Below, one piece after another: positions 1-5,813 of a DNA stretch of 12,196 nucleotides. The notes beneath the pieces were generated by a model that saw only the letters and a program-made list of their open reading frames with translations, had not been told where the DNA came from and did not search any database. The number at the start of each line of letters is the position of its first letter. The first letter of the stretch is position 1. This DNA comes from Chthonomonas sp035294505 (lineage in GTDB: Bacteria > Armatimonadota > Chthonomonadetes > Chthonomonadales > Chthonomonadaceae), in contig NZ_DATGKU010000091.1 of assembly GCF_035294505.1 (NCBI RefSeq), positions 1 through 12,196 of the forward strand, given 5' to 3'. The translations under genes and the position numbers were made by a program.

Positions 1-280
1 ACCTCGAAACTGTTGTATGTTGAAAAGATAGGGTTATGACATGTTCTAATTGAGGAGTATTCGACCATTCTCTGGTTGAAGGGGTATCTAGGTTGATAGC
101 TGCCGCAAGGAAAGGTGTGTGAGGAGGGGGAGATGGTATAAAAAGCCTCGTTGGATGGGAGACAAAATGCCGGTGATGTCGGTATCTTACGTTATAATAG
201 ACGAGACCTCCCAATAGGGCTATACTTAATAGTAGCGCTAGACGGTATTTCATAGGCGTTCTGTGAGTGTATGTAGACAT
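1..280 (-). CDS. Partial gene: N-terminal part of an unrecognised membrane-anchored or exported protein
   Basis: Reading the minus strand from the ATG at 280 (or the in-frame ATG at 253) the frame stays open to the window edge, 84 or more codons without a stop. From the second ATG the product begins MKYRLALLLSIALLGGLVYY, a short basic start and a hydrophobic stretch of about 16 residues typical of a signal peptide or an N-terminal membrane anchor. A basic, His/Arg-rich stretch and a Pro-rich segment (PSPPP) follow. I do not recognise the family. An in-frame stop lies just upstream of codon 280. Neither start has a convincing Shine-Dalgarno site, so the start is uncertain. The C-terminal part is outside the window. 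The gene is divergent from selD. The open frame and signal-like N-terminus support a real gene, but the visible part is short. Confidence 0.55.
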   Translation of the reverse strand, partial: MSTYTHRTPMKYRLALLLSIALLGGLVYYNVRYRHHRHFVSHPTRLFIPSPPPHTPFLAAAINLDTPSTREWSNTPQLEHVITLSFQHTTVSR

Positions 281-640
281 TGATTTGTTATTTATTTATA
301 TGGTTACAACAATTTCGCCCGGATTTTTCTCTCCTTGCCCTTATCTGATTTAGGAGTGCAAGTTGCAAACCTCCTATGTTCTCACACTATTATGCGCTAA
401 CAGGCTGTTTATTTTCAATGATTTAGCCTTTTCATATAGGCTATGTGTCATGCCGATGGCCGCAAATCGCAGACCTTTGCACGGCAAAGTGGATATACAA
501 TTGGAACTCGATTGTGTAGTTTAGTTTCAAGCGCGTCTCAGCGCTTTCGGTTGCCAAACACGGAGGCTTTTCTGCGTTTTGGGGATTTCGATGGTAAGAT
601 GATTGTAGAGCCACAAGAGCGTAGGAAAGGGGGTGAGGTT
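281..640. other. Intergenic region between divergent genes; selD promoter region
   Basis: This 360-base stretch between the divergent partial gene and selD shows no convincing gene. The in-frame extension upstream of the selD GTG is open back to 443 but does not resemble SelD, which normally starts close to its LT-x-LV motif. Possible but weak plus-strand promoter hexamers are TTTTCA (412-417) with TATAGG (435-440), spaced 17, and TTGCAA (363-368) with TATTAT (388-393), spaced 19. A six-base inverted repeat, AAGCGC/GCGCTT, lies at 529-546. I searched by eye for a tRNA-Sec gene (selC) and found none. Confidence 0.5.
626..636 (+). promoter_or_regulatory. Ribosome binding site that fixes the selD start at GTG 641
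   Basis: AAAGGGGGTGA differs by one base from the ideal AAAGGAGGTGA and sits about 7 bases from GTG 641. The alternative in-frame ATG at 599 has no comparable site and would add 14 residues that SelD proteins lack. Confidence 0.7.
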
Positions 641-1717
641 GTGAGCGAGCCGATTGATCAGCGGACGCGACTGACGCATTTGGTACGTTGCGCCGGTTGA
701 GCCAGCAAGATTGGGGCAGCCCAGATCGCGCAGGTGCTGCGCGACCTGCCTCCATCCGTCTCTCAGGCGCTGCTGGTCGGGTTCGATACGGCCGATGATG
801 CCGGCGTCTATCGGCTGAACGAAACGACGGCGCTGGTACAGACGGTAGATTTTTTTACGCCGATTGTAGACGACCCACGTTGGTTTGGAGCTATCGCCGC
901 AGCCAACTCCCTTTCGGATGTCTATGCGATGGGCGGGGAGCCGATCACGGCCCTCAACATTCTATGTTATCCCGTTCGGGAGCGCCCTGCCGAGGAGCTG
1001 CGCGCCATTTTGGAGGCCGGTGCAGAGAAGACCCGTGAGGCGGGAGTGGCATTATTAGGCGGGCATAGCGTGGAAGATGCCGAGCCGAAGTTCGGCATGG
1101 CCGTTACAGGCCTGGTACATCCCGAACATATCGCCACAAATGCCGGGGCGCGTCCTGGAGATGTTATTGTGCTAACCAAGCCGTTGGGCACAGGAATCAT
1201 CACCACGGCGGCCAAGTTTGACGAGTGCCCCGCGGATGTCCTTGAAGCGGCCTGTCGGAGCATGGCCATGCTGAATAGGGGAGCGGCAGCGGCCATGCGC
1301 CGTTTGGGAATAGGTGCGGAGCTGCCGGTTCACGCGGCGACCGACATCACGGGCTATGGGTTGCTAGGACACCTGTTCCAGATGGCGAAGGCGAGCCGCG
1401 TGGGCATGGAGTTAGAGAGTTCGGTGCTTCCTCTCCTGCCGGAGGTCGAGCGTTTGGCAGCGGCTGGCAACGTGACCCGAGGCGAACACGAGAATCGCGC
1501 CTATTTAGGGGCACATTTGGAAGTGGCCGCAGGAGTTGCGGCCACCCGTCTCAGCGTGATGCTCGACCCACAAACCTCCGGAGGCCTGGCTATTGTGGTG
1601 GCACCGGAGAGTGCAGATGCGCTGTTGGAGGCTTTGAAAGCAAACGGGGTTGAAAGCCCGGTAGTGATCGGCCGTTGTGTGCGGGATGTTGCATTGCGGA
1701 TACGGGTCTTGGGATAG
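641..1717 (+). CDS. selD: Selenide, water dikinase (selenophosphate synthetase), probable selenocysteine-containing form
   Basis: SelD makes selenophosphate from selenide and ATP, the selenium donor for selenocysteine and 2-selenouridine. Read from GTG 641 the product is 358 residues, normal for the family. Family features are LTHLV near residue 11, the ATP-binding DTADDAG around 49-55, the TVDFFTPIVDDP region, SDVYAMGG at about 92-99, GGHS, LTKPLGTG, TDITGYGLLGH and the C-terminal DPQTSGG. Codon 20 is TGA (698-700), in frame with 443-697 upstream and 701-1714 downstream. It aligns with the catalytic Cys of E. coli SelD (GAGCGCKI), and here the context is CAG-U-ASKI with the conserved Lys at 23. 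Sec at this position is well known in SelD. A SECIS-like hairpin follows directly. A conventional caller would start at GTG 734 and lose 31 residues, including the catalytic pair. A nonsense mutation is the alternative, but the intact N-terminus, start signals and hairpin argue against it. Confidence 0.9.
698..700 (+). other. In-frame TGA read as selenocysteine (residue 20 of SelD)
   Basis: This TGA shares the frame of the GTG 641 start and of the whole downstream SelD coding region. It occupies the position of the catalytic Cys/Sec in the family motif G-(C/U)-x-x-K. That makes recoding by SelB and tRNA-Sec the best explanation. Confidence 0.85.
709..727 (+). promoter_or_regulatory. Bacterial SECIS-like hairpin in selD
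   Basis: The bases after the TGA fold as 709-715 (GATTGGG) with 720-727 (CCCAGATC). That gives G-C, A-U, a bulged A at 725, U-G, U-A and three G-C pairs, closing the four-base loop GCAG at 716-719. The loop begins 16 bases after the UGA and its first base is G. Known bacterial SECIS elements (E. coli fdhF type) lie inside the coding region just after the UGA, with a G in the first two loop positions that SelB contacts. The structure was folded by eye; no energy was calculated. Confidence 0.7.
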
Positions 1718-1759
1718 GGCGCTCCCATTGTGCTCAAGAACAAGGAGAAGGGAGCGCCC
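1717..1759. terminator. Hairpin between convergent selD and PEP-CTERM gene
   Basis: GGGCGCTCCC (1717-1726) and GGGAGCGCCC (1750-1759) form a perfect ten-pair stem with a 23-base loop. It starts on the last base of the selD stop codon and lies between two convergent genes. No clear T-run follows on either strand, so termination may be inefficient or factor-assisted. A second small palindrome, CTTTGAGTCAAAG, follows nearby. Confidence 0.5.
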
Positions 1760-1795
1760 GGTGGGCCTTTGAGTCAAAGTCTGTTTTCTATTTAG

Positions 1796-2350
1796 CTAGG
1801 CGCGTTTGTTCCCAAGGATGCGATGGGCGATACATTTGTACTTTCGATGTCTCATGGTGAGAATGGCTCCGGCAAACAGGCTACATAGCGCAAGCCCGGT
1901 GGCGCTGTTGGTTTCAGGCGTATTCACATTGATGCGAAAGTCGGCAGATACACTTCCTGGTGCGCCATTATCTACGTAATCGAGGGTATAGGAGCCTCGA
2001 ATGATGGCCGGGGGCGTGTTGTTCGAGGTTACGAAGACGTCGAAGAGATCACCCGTCACACTATCGCCGAAGTTGCCGTAGGGTTGGAGGGTAGTAGGGA
2101 AGAAGTTAAAGAAGTTGTCGGTTCCCGTTGCATCGCCCATCACGATATCGAGTGAGCTACCGACGACATCTATAGGGTTGCTCATATCCGTATTTTGCAC
2201 CAACCCTTGAAAGCTGTAGGAGGTGTTGCCTCCCCCGCTCTGAACGGGGCTGAAGAGGGTAAGGGAAAGTTGAGCCTTCGCCGTCGCGGGGGCCCAAAGA
2301 AGGCCTAACATGATTGTACAGGCCGCTATAGTGAAGTGAGTATATTTCAT
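1796..2350 (-). CDS. Secreted protein with PEP-CTERM-like C-terminal sorting signal
   Basis: The 184-residue product starts with a signal peptide (MKYTHFTIAACTIMLGLLWA, predicted cleavage after ATAKA around residue 26). A beta-rich, Gly/Asn/Thr-rich region of about 115 residues follows. It ends with a PEP-CTERM-like signal: TPETN (144-148), a hydrophobic segment (about 150-165) and a basic cluster RHRK (167-170). In known systems this signal sends proteins to the outer surface through exosortase. Here the Pro-Glu pair is followed by Thr rather than Pro, and 14 further residues follow the basic cluster, which is longer than usual. AAGGAGA at 2361-2367, 10 bases from the ATG, supports the start. 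The gene follows the GloVer-repeat gene by 98 bases on the same strand, so they may be co-transcribed. The central domain is not recognised. No exosortase gene is in the window. Confidence 0.75.
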   Translation of the reverse strand: MKYTHFTIAACTIMLGLLWAPATAKAQLSLTLFSPVQSGGGNTSYSFQGLVQNTDMSNPIDVVGSSLDIVMGDATGTDNFFNFFPTTLQPYGNFGDSVTGDLFDVFVTSNNTPPAIIRGSYTLDYVDNGAPGSVSADFRINVNTPETNSATGLALCSLFAGAILTMRHRKYKCIAHRILGNKRA

Positions 2351-2403
2351 TTTCTAGAGTTCTCCTTGTTTAAGTAGACTCGGTTGATTAAAGTAAAGAG
2401 AAA

Positions 2404-2438
2404 CCAGAAGCCCTGCCCATGACGAACGAGGCTCCAGG
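2404..2438 (-). terminator. Weak hairpin between GloVer gene and PEP-CTERM gene
   Basis: CCAGAAGCC (2404-2412) and GGCTCCAGG (2430-2438) pair at seven of nine positions. On the minus strand they are followed by a T-rich tract (TTTCTCTTTACTTT). This could partly terminate or attenuate transcription leaving the GloVer gene. The imperfect stem makes this tentative. Confidence 0.25.
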
Positions 2439-2448
2439 TCAGAAGCGT

Positions 2449-4554
2449 TTAAGGATATGGAATCAGCACAGTGAACGGAAGCGTCTTGCCAGGGAACAGA
2501 GGATTGGTGTAAGTACCCGTTACCCTTAGGAAGAAGGAACCTCGTCTGTCGCCGCACAAGTTTCCCCTCCAATTCCGTCCTCCTGGTAGCGTAAGAGCAA
2601 AAGGACCTGGGCCTGGTGGAATAGTGCTTTCCACAGTTCCTGCGGCTATGTTCCCTATCAAAGCGCCGCCCGCAGGGCGGTTGGGGTTAGAAACTGGGCG
2701 GCCGGTCGCATCTAGAAGAGTAATGCTAGTTATTGTAACAGCGTTCGCTTGAGCGGTACCAATATTGGCAATTTGAAAATCTACCAATAAGGTGCGACCT
2801 GCCACAATACATGCGGCGGCACCTCGTGCCTCGGGTTGTCCTACCAGATTTGGAAAGCCGATATTAAAATTGAAGTTCGGGCCGGCGTTGAAGAGGATGT
2901 TGTTTATTTGGCAGTTGACGCAGCCAGGCCCTCCGTTGAAGATGCCATCGGGTACCGGAACGATGATATCGTTGCCCTGAACCTGCACCTGTACGGGGAA
3001 GATGTTGGGCCCACGGCGCCAATTGACTTGAAGATCGTTGGCCGGCGGTACCGGCCAACCGGGTGGTACGTGGAAGTGGAGGGGAGGAATGGGTTTTGGG
3101 GGCTGCGCCGGAAACGGGAGGGGATTGCCTTGAGGAGGAAGAAGCGGTCCGACTCCTCCGGTATCTAGCGCGCCAGTTCCGTTAGGGCCGCCATGTGAAA
3201 CCGGCACGATGAAACCACCATTGGGAGTTTGAATGGGTGGGCCGGGGTTGGCTCCATCGGTGTTGGTTCCATTGGTCAACGGTCCGAAGTTGTGTAGGTC
3301 GGTAAAAGGCATTCCGGCCGGCAGGGGCAGGCGAAAGAGGGTGCCGGTGCCATTGGGGCCACCATCAGAAGTCGTGCCATAGATATCCCCGCAGTCTAGG
3401 CCTTGTATCAGGGCAGTGTTCGGGTGGGCGCCGTCGGTATTGTGGCCGCTGTTATCGAGAGCGCTGAAGCTGTAGGCTACCGAGTAGGTGCCGATGAAGC
3501 TGTTTCCTGCTACGAACTGCCCACCGGTACCCGGTTGGATGCGAAAGAGGACTCCCGAACCGTTGCCTCCATTCACCGTTGTGCCGTAGAGGTCGCCATC
3601 ACAGACTTGCAGGAGAGAGGCGGCAGGGTTGGCACCGTCGCTGTTGGTGTTATTGTTCGAAAGGCTGGTGAAGGCGTGAAGGAGCATGAACTGCTTCAGG
3701 TTGCCGGAGTTATCGAGCTGAACTTGGAAGACGGTTCCGGTACCGTTAGGGCCGCCTAAATAGGTCGTTCCATAGAAGAAACCATCTATAGCCTGGAGCA
3801 ATGCTCCTAAGGGCATGGCGCCGTCGCTATTGGTGCCACTGCTCAGAGCGCTGAAGTTATAGAGAGTGTTGAACGTGCCTACAGGGGAACCGTTCACAAC
3901 AAACTGTCCGTTAGCATTTGGCCTTATTTGGAAGATCGTTCCAGTCCCATTAGAACCACCTAATGGGGCCGTGCCGAGAAGATCGCTGTTTTTCGCCTGA
4001 ACAAGTCCGTTCGGCTGCGCCCCGTCGCTATTGGTGCCGTTGCTAAGAGCACCGAAGCTGTGGAGCGTAGTTAGGTTGCCGGATAAGGTTAGCTGAAAGA
4101 CGGTGCCATTGCCATTGGTGCCTCCGGCGGTTGTCGTGCCATAGAGGTTACCATTTTTGCCCTGAATGAGGGTAGCTTTTGGGTAAGCGCCATCGGTGTT
4201 GTGCCCGTTGCCATCCAGCGCGCTAAAGTTATAGAGGGTCAGAAAACTCCCGGAGATGGACAGGGCGAAGACGACACCGGTTCCATTCGTGCCGCCACTT
4301 GGGGCCACTCCATAGAAAAGTCCGTTGTTCGCTTGGACGAGACCGCCGACAGGAAAGGCTCCGTCGCCATTTGTGCCGTTGGAGAGGGCACTGAAGGAGT
4401 GTAAAACACCCATGTCTTCTTGCGCATGACACGACTTAGGGCTGATCCAAAGTACGGCCACAAGAACCAAAAGGAGCAAACCGAGCAAGCACAGACGTTT
4501 CCTTCGGTGTAAAGAAGCCATCTGACTGCGCGACATGTGAGTAAATCGGTGCAT
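2449..4554 (-). CDS. Secreted GloVer-type tandem-repeat protein
   Basis: The 701-residue product has a basic N-terminus, a hydrophobic core (about 22-37) and a signal peptidase site near CHA-Q (about 42-45). Residues 50-463 hold seven imperfect repeats of 56-68 residues, each with the elements LhxFSAL, NGTN-DGA, a segment like LIQGxxGxLYGTT, GGxNGTGTVF and a short beta-like tail. This matches the extracellular repeat family known as GloVer (Gloeobacter/Verrucomicrobia), probably a beta-propeller-like fold. A Pro-rich linker (about 470-505) follows, then a C-terminal beta-sandwich-like region (about 575-701) with four Cys between 545 and 667. There is no membrane anchor or PEP-CTERM signal, so it is probably released or bound non-covalently. 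AAGGAGG at 4561-4567, 6 bases from the ATG, fixes the start. The ECF sigma gene lies upstream and the PEP-CTERM gene downstream, all on one strand. The ligand is unknown. Confidence 0.85.
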   Translation of the reverse strand: MHRFTHMSRSQMASLHRRKRLCLLGLLLLVLVAVLWISPKSCHAQEDMGVLHSFSALSNGTNGDGAFPVGGLVQANNGLFYGVAPSGGTNGTGVVFALSISGSFLTLYNFSALDGNGHNTDGAYPKATLIQGKNGNLYGTTTAGGTNGNGTVFQLTLSGNLTTLHSFGALSNGTNSDGAQPNGLVQAKNSDLLGTAPLGGSNGTGTIFQIRPNANGQFVVNGSPVGTFNTLYNFSALSSGTNSDGAMPLGALLQAIDGFFYGTTYLGGPNGTGTVFQVQLDNSGNLKQFMLLHAFTSLSNNNTNSDGANPAASLLQVCDGDLYGTTVNGGNGSGVLFRIQPGTGGQFVAGNSFIGTYSVAYSFSALDNSGHNTDGAHPNTALIQGLDCGDIYGTTSDGGPNGTGTLFRLPLPAGMPFTDLHNFGPLTNGTNTDGANPGPPIQTPNGGFIVPVSHGGPNGTGALDTGGVGPLLPPQGNPLPFPAQPPKPIPPLHFHVPPGWPVPPANDLQVNWRRGPNIFPVQVQVQGNDIIVPVPDGIFNGGPGCVNCQINNILFNAGPNFNFNIGFPNLVGQPEARGAAACIVAGRTLLVDFQIANIGTAQANAVTITSITLLDATGRPVSNPNRPAGGALIGNIAAGTVESTIPPGPGPFALTLPGGRNWRGNLCGDRRGSFFLRVTGTYTNPLFPGKTLPFTVLIPYP
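3166..4407 (-). repeat. Coding tandem repeats of the GloVer protein, seven diverged copies
   Basis: Copies start at about residues 50, 106, 163, 230, 291, 359 and 418, a period of roughly 170-205 bases. The best-conserved DNA is the block encoding GGxNGTGTVF and the block encoding TNSDGA. Copies differ by substitutions and by insertions in the tail between repeats (copies 3 and 5 are longer), which suggests old duplication rather than recent amplification. Confidence 0.75.
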
Positions 4555-4704
4555 AAGCTGCCTCCTTGTGCAGAACGTTGCGGTTGACTAAGACGATTCC
4601 AGCATACGTCGAAGTGGTAAAATGCCTAGGCGCCGCACGAAAACAAGCACGGAATATTCTGATAGACATCATCAACTCATGAAACTGTTGCAGAGGCTTT
4701 GGGT

Positions 4705-5271
4705 TTACTCCATTTCGCTTAGCACCTGTTGAATGGTTGGACGGATGACACGGCGGAGGCGAGTGCGAACACCGGAAGCGCTGAGGTGCCTCGTTGCAGG
4801 AAGGGCAGAGGCTATTTCTTTGGAGTTCATCTCGTAGTGGAAGTGATATGTGTAGATAAGGCGGTCGCAGGGGCTGAGGTGAGAGAGAACGATGGCCTCT
4901 ACCTGACGGCAGAAGAGAATGCTGTCGAACTCGCTCTCGCTGATGGAGCTTTCGCCAGCAGGTGTCTCCGCCGCAAGCGTGTCGGTGGCATGGGCACTTC
5001 GTGTGTGAAGGTAACTGAGGCAGTGATTGCGGGCGATGTGCCAAATCCATGTCATGAGAGCACACTCGGCACGGTATTGGGAAAGATGCTTGGCGGCGAG
5101 TAAAAGAACCTCCTGTGCGGCATCTTCAGCCTCTTCCGGGTCGTGGAGAAACCGGCAGCAGATGCGAAAGATGTTGTCACGGTAGGTGCGACAAAGATAG
5201 TCTATCCGCTCCGCTTCGGATAGACAGCACAACGTCTTGGTTTGTGCAGTTGGATGCAAATGGAACGGCAC
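4705..5271 (-). CDS. RNA polymerase sigma factor, ECF subfamily
   Basis: The 188-residue product has the ECF sigma architecture. Sigma region 2 lies at about residues 24-90, with the DPEEAEDAAQEVLLLAA helix and the TWIWHIARN core helix used to bind the -10 element and core polymerase. A variable acidic linker spans about 95-120. Region 4 lies at about 125-183, with LSPCDRLIYTYHFHYEMNSKEIA and the LSASGVRTRLRR recognition helix that reads the -35 element. I chose GTG 5271 because AGGAGA (5278-5283) lies 6 bases upstream. An in-frame TTG at 5355 would add 28 residues outside the family and has no such site. Cys residues are frequent (including 15-16, 27, 38-39, 70, 84, 121 and 135). No anti-sigma factor gene is adjacent. 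The GloVer-repeat gene begins 150 bases downstream, so that surface-protein locus is a plausible target, but this is inference. Confidence 0.88.
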   Translation of the reverse strand: MPFHLHPTAQTKTLCCLSEAERIDYLCRTYRDNIFRICCRFLHDPEEAEDAAQEVLLLAAKHLSQYRAECALMTWIWHIARNHCLSYLHTRSAHATDTLAAETPAGESSISESEFDSILFCRQVEAIVLSHLSPCDRLIYTYHFHYEMNSKEIASALPATRHLSASGVRTRLRRVIRPTIQQVLSEME

Positions 5272-5277
5272 TGTTTC

Positions 5278-5283
5278 TCTCCT
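5278..5283 (-). promoter_or_regulatory. Ribosome binding site that fixes the ECF sigma start
   Basis: On the minus strand AGGAGA precedes GTG 5271 by 6 bases. The longer reading from TTG 5355 has no purine-rich site at a suitable distance. Confidence 0.6.
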
Positions 5284-5399
5284 AGTAAACGATATTTTTG
5301 AGCTTGCATCGTGGCCCACCGAGAAGTAAACAATCTGTTGATCTTGCCGAACCAAATTCCGAGTGATTGAATGTCGAGCTTGTAGTTATAGAAAATTCA

Positions 5400-5427
5400 A
5401 CATATATCATTAATCATAAATATATGT
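5400..5427. promoter_or_regulatory. AT-rich dyad upstream of the ECF sigma gene
   Basis: ACATATAT (5400-5407) and ATATATGT (5420-5427) are a perfect eight-base inverted repeat around a 12-base spacer. It lies in a markedly AT-rich tract (about 5380-5500), unlike the surrounding GC-richer DNA. The position, about 130-155 bases before the sigma start codon, suits an operator or a curved promoter region for the minus-strand genes. No protein can be assigned. Confidence 0.35.
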
Positions 5428-5557
5428 CTCATTTTCGTTTCTATATCATAGCATAAAGGCGTGAAATTATCGTGAAATGTTCAAAAACAAAAATCGCATA
5501 TACGTCCAAACCATGCTGATGAAGCGAGGCCCTCTACAGGGCTACCGGAGACCAAAA

Positions 5558-5587
5558 TTGAGATGAGAAAAAAATAGAGGGTATAAA
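5558..5587 (+). promoter_or_regulatory. Sigma-70-type promoter for the leader and the MocA-family gene
   Basis: TTGAGA (5558-5563) and TATAAA (5582-5587) each match the consensus at five of six positions and are spaced 18 bases. Transcription would start near 5593-5595, at the first leader hairpin. Just upstream of the -10, TAGAGGG (5575-5581) is the perfect reverse complement of CCCTCTA (5530-5536), a possible operator pair. Confidence 0.6.
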
Positions 5588-5592
5588 AGCCG

Positions 5593-5813
5593 GCGGTTCT
5601 CGAACCGCCCTTGCGCAGCAGGCGCATTTTGAGGAGACAAACCACCACTTAACAAGGCGGAGAAAACCGATAGTAGGAGCGGCCCCCTAACTTGCCGTTG
5701 GGAGGTCGCACGAGGAACCCAGGGAGGCGAGGGCGTGCTTCAGGAAAAGATGCGGTAGACTCTGTTGGCACGAAATTGCGCTGAGCCAGATATTAGAAAA
5801 CAAGGGATAGAAC
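5593..5813 (+). ncRNA. Structured 5' leader, or small RNA, upstream of the MocA-family gene
   Basis: If the promoter at 5558-5587 is used, the transcript carries a GC-rich leader of about 220 bases. Hairpins seen by eye are: H1 at 5592-5609 (GGCGGTT/AACCGCC, loop CTCG); H2 at 5612-5626 (TGCGC/GCGCA, loop AGCAG); and H3 at 5679-5709, 12 of 13 positions paired around loop TTGCC with one C-A mismatch at 5685/5703. Purine-rich single-stranded stretches (GAGGAGACAAACC, GGCGGAGAAAACC) lie between them. I compared it by memory with common riboswitches, 6S RNA, SRP RNA, tmRNA and RNase P RNA and found no match. It may be a regulatory leader, a separate small RNA or merely a long untranslated region. 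The boundaries are inferred, not observed. Confidence 0.35.
5735..5758 (+). CDS. Possible leader peptide in the MocA leader (seven codons)
   Basis: GTG at 5735 opens a seven-codon frame (MLQEKMR) ending at TAG 5756-5758. It is preceded at a 7-base distance by AGGGAGG (5721-5727), a better ribosome site than that of the main gene. An internal ATG at 5750 would give just Met-Arg-stop. It ends 55 bases before the MocA start. It could couple translation to expression, but so short a frame can arise by chance. Confidence 0.2.
   Translation: MLQEKMR

Noticed and set aside
281..640. selC (tRNA-Sec) next to selD
   Set aside because: No long-acceptor tRNA-like fold with a TCA anticodon was found by eye on either strand.
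698..734. selD as a pseudogene or as a gene starting at GTG 734
   Set aside because: The start at 734 would remove the catalytic residue and the conserved Lys. The upstream part has a ribosome site and the family N-terminal motif in the same frame, and the stop is TGA at the exact Sec position.
3166..4407. CRISPR array or non-coding tandem repeat
   Set aside because: The repeats are long, diverged and translate into a regular protein repeat in one frame.
4436..5065. Long alternative minus-strand reading frame overlapping the sigma gene
   Set aside because: It is out of frame with a clear ECF sigma factor, its composition is unlike a protein (rich in His, Pro, Ser and Cys) and it has no ribosome site.
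5272..5355. N-terminal extension of the sigma factor from TTG 5355
   Set aside because: There is no ribosome site before the TTG, while GTG 5271 has AGGAGA at 6 bases and gives the normal family length.
5513..5545. Hammerhead ribozyme suggested by CTGATGA near 5516
   Set aside because: The core motif is not followed by a stem II that leads to a GAAA segment, and no suitable stem III cleavage triplet was seen.
5592..5609. tRNA T-arm on the minus strand (GGCGG-TTCGAGAA-CCGCC)
   Set aside because: The loop would be eight bases rather than seven, and no anticodon arm, D arm or acceptor stem fits around it. It is a simple palindromic hairpin.
5720..5800. RNase P RNA, because of a TGCGGTAGA-like segment
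   Set aside because: The universally conserved GAGGAAAGTCC and ACAGAA segments are absent and the space is too short.
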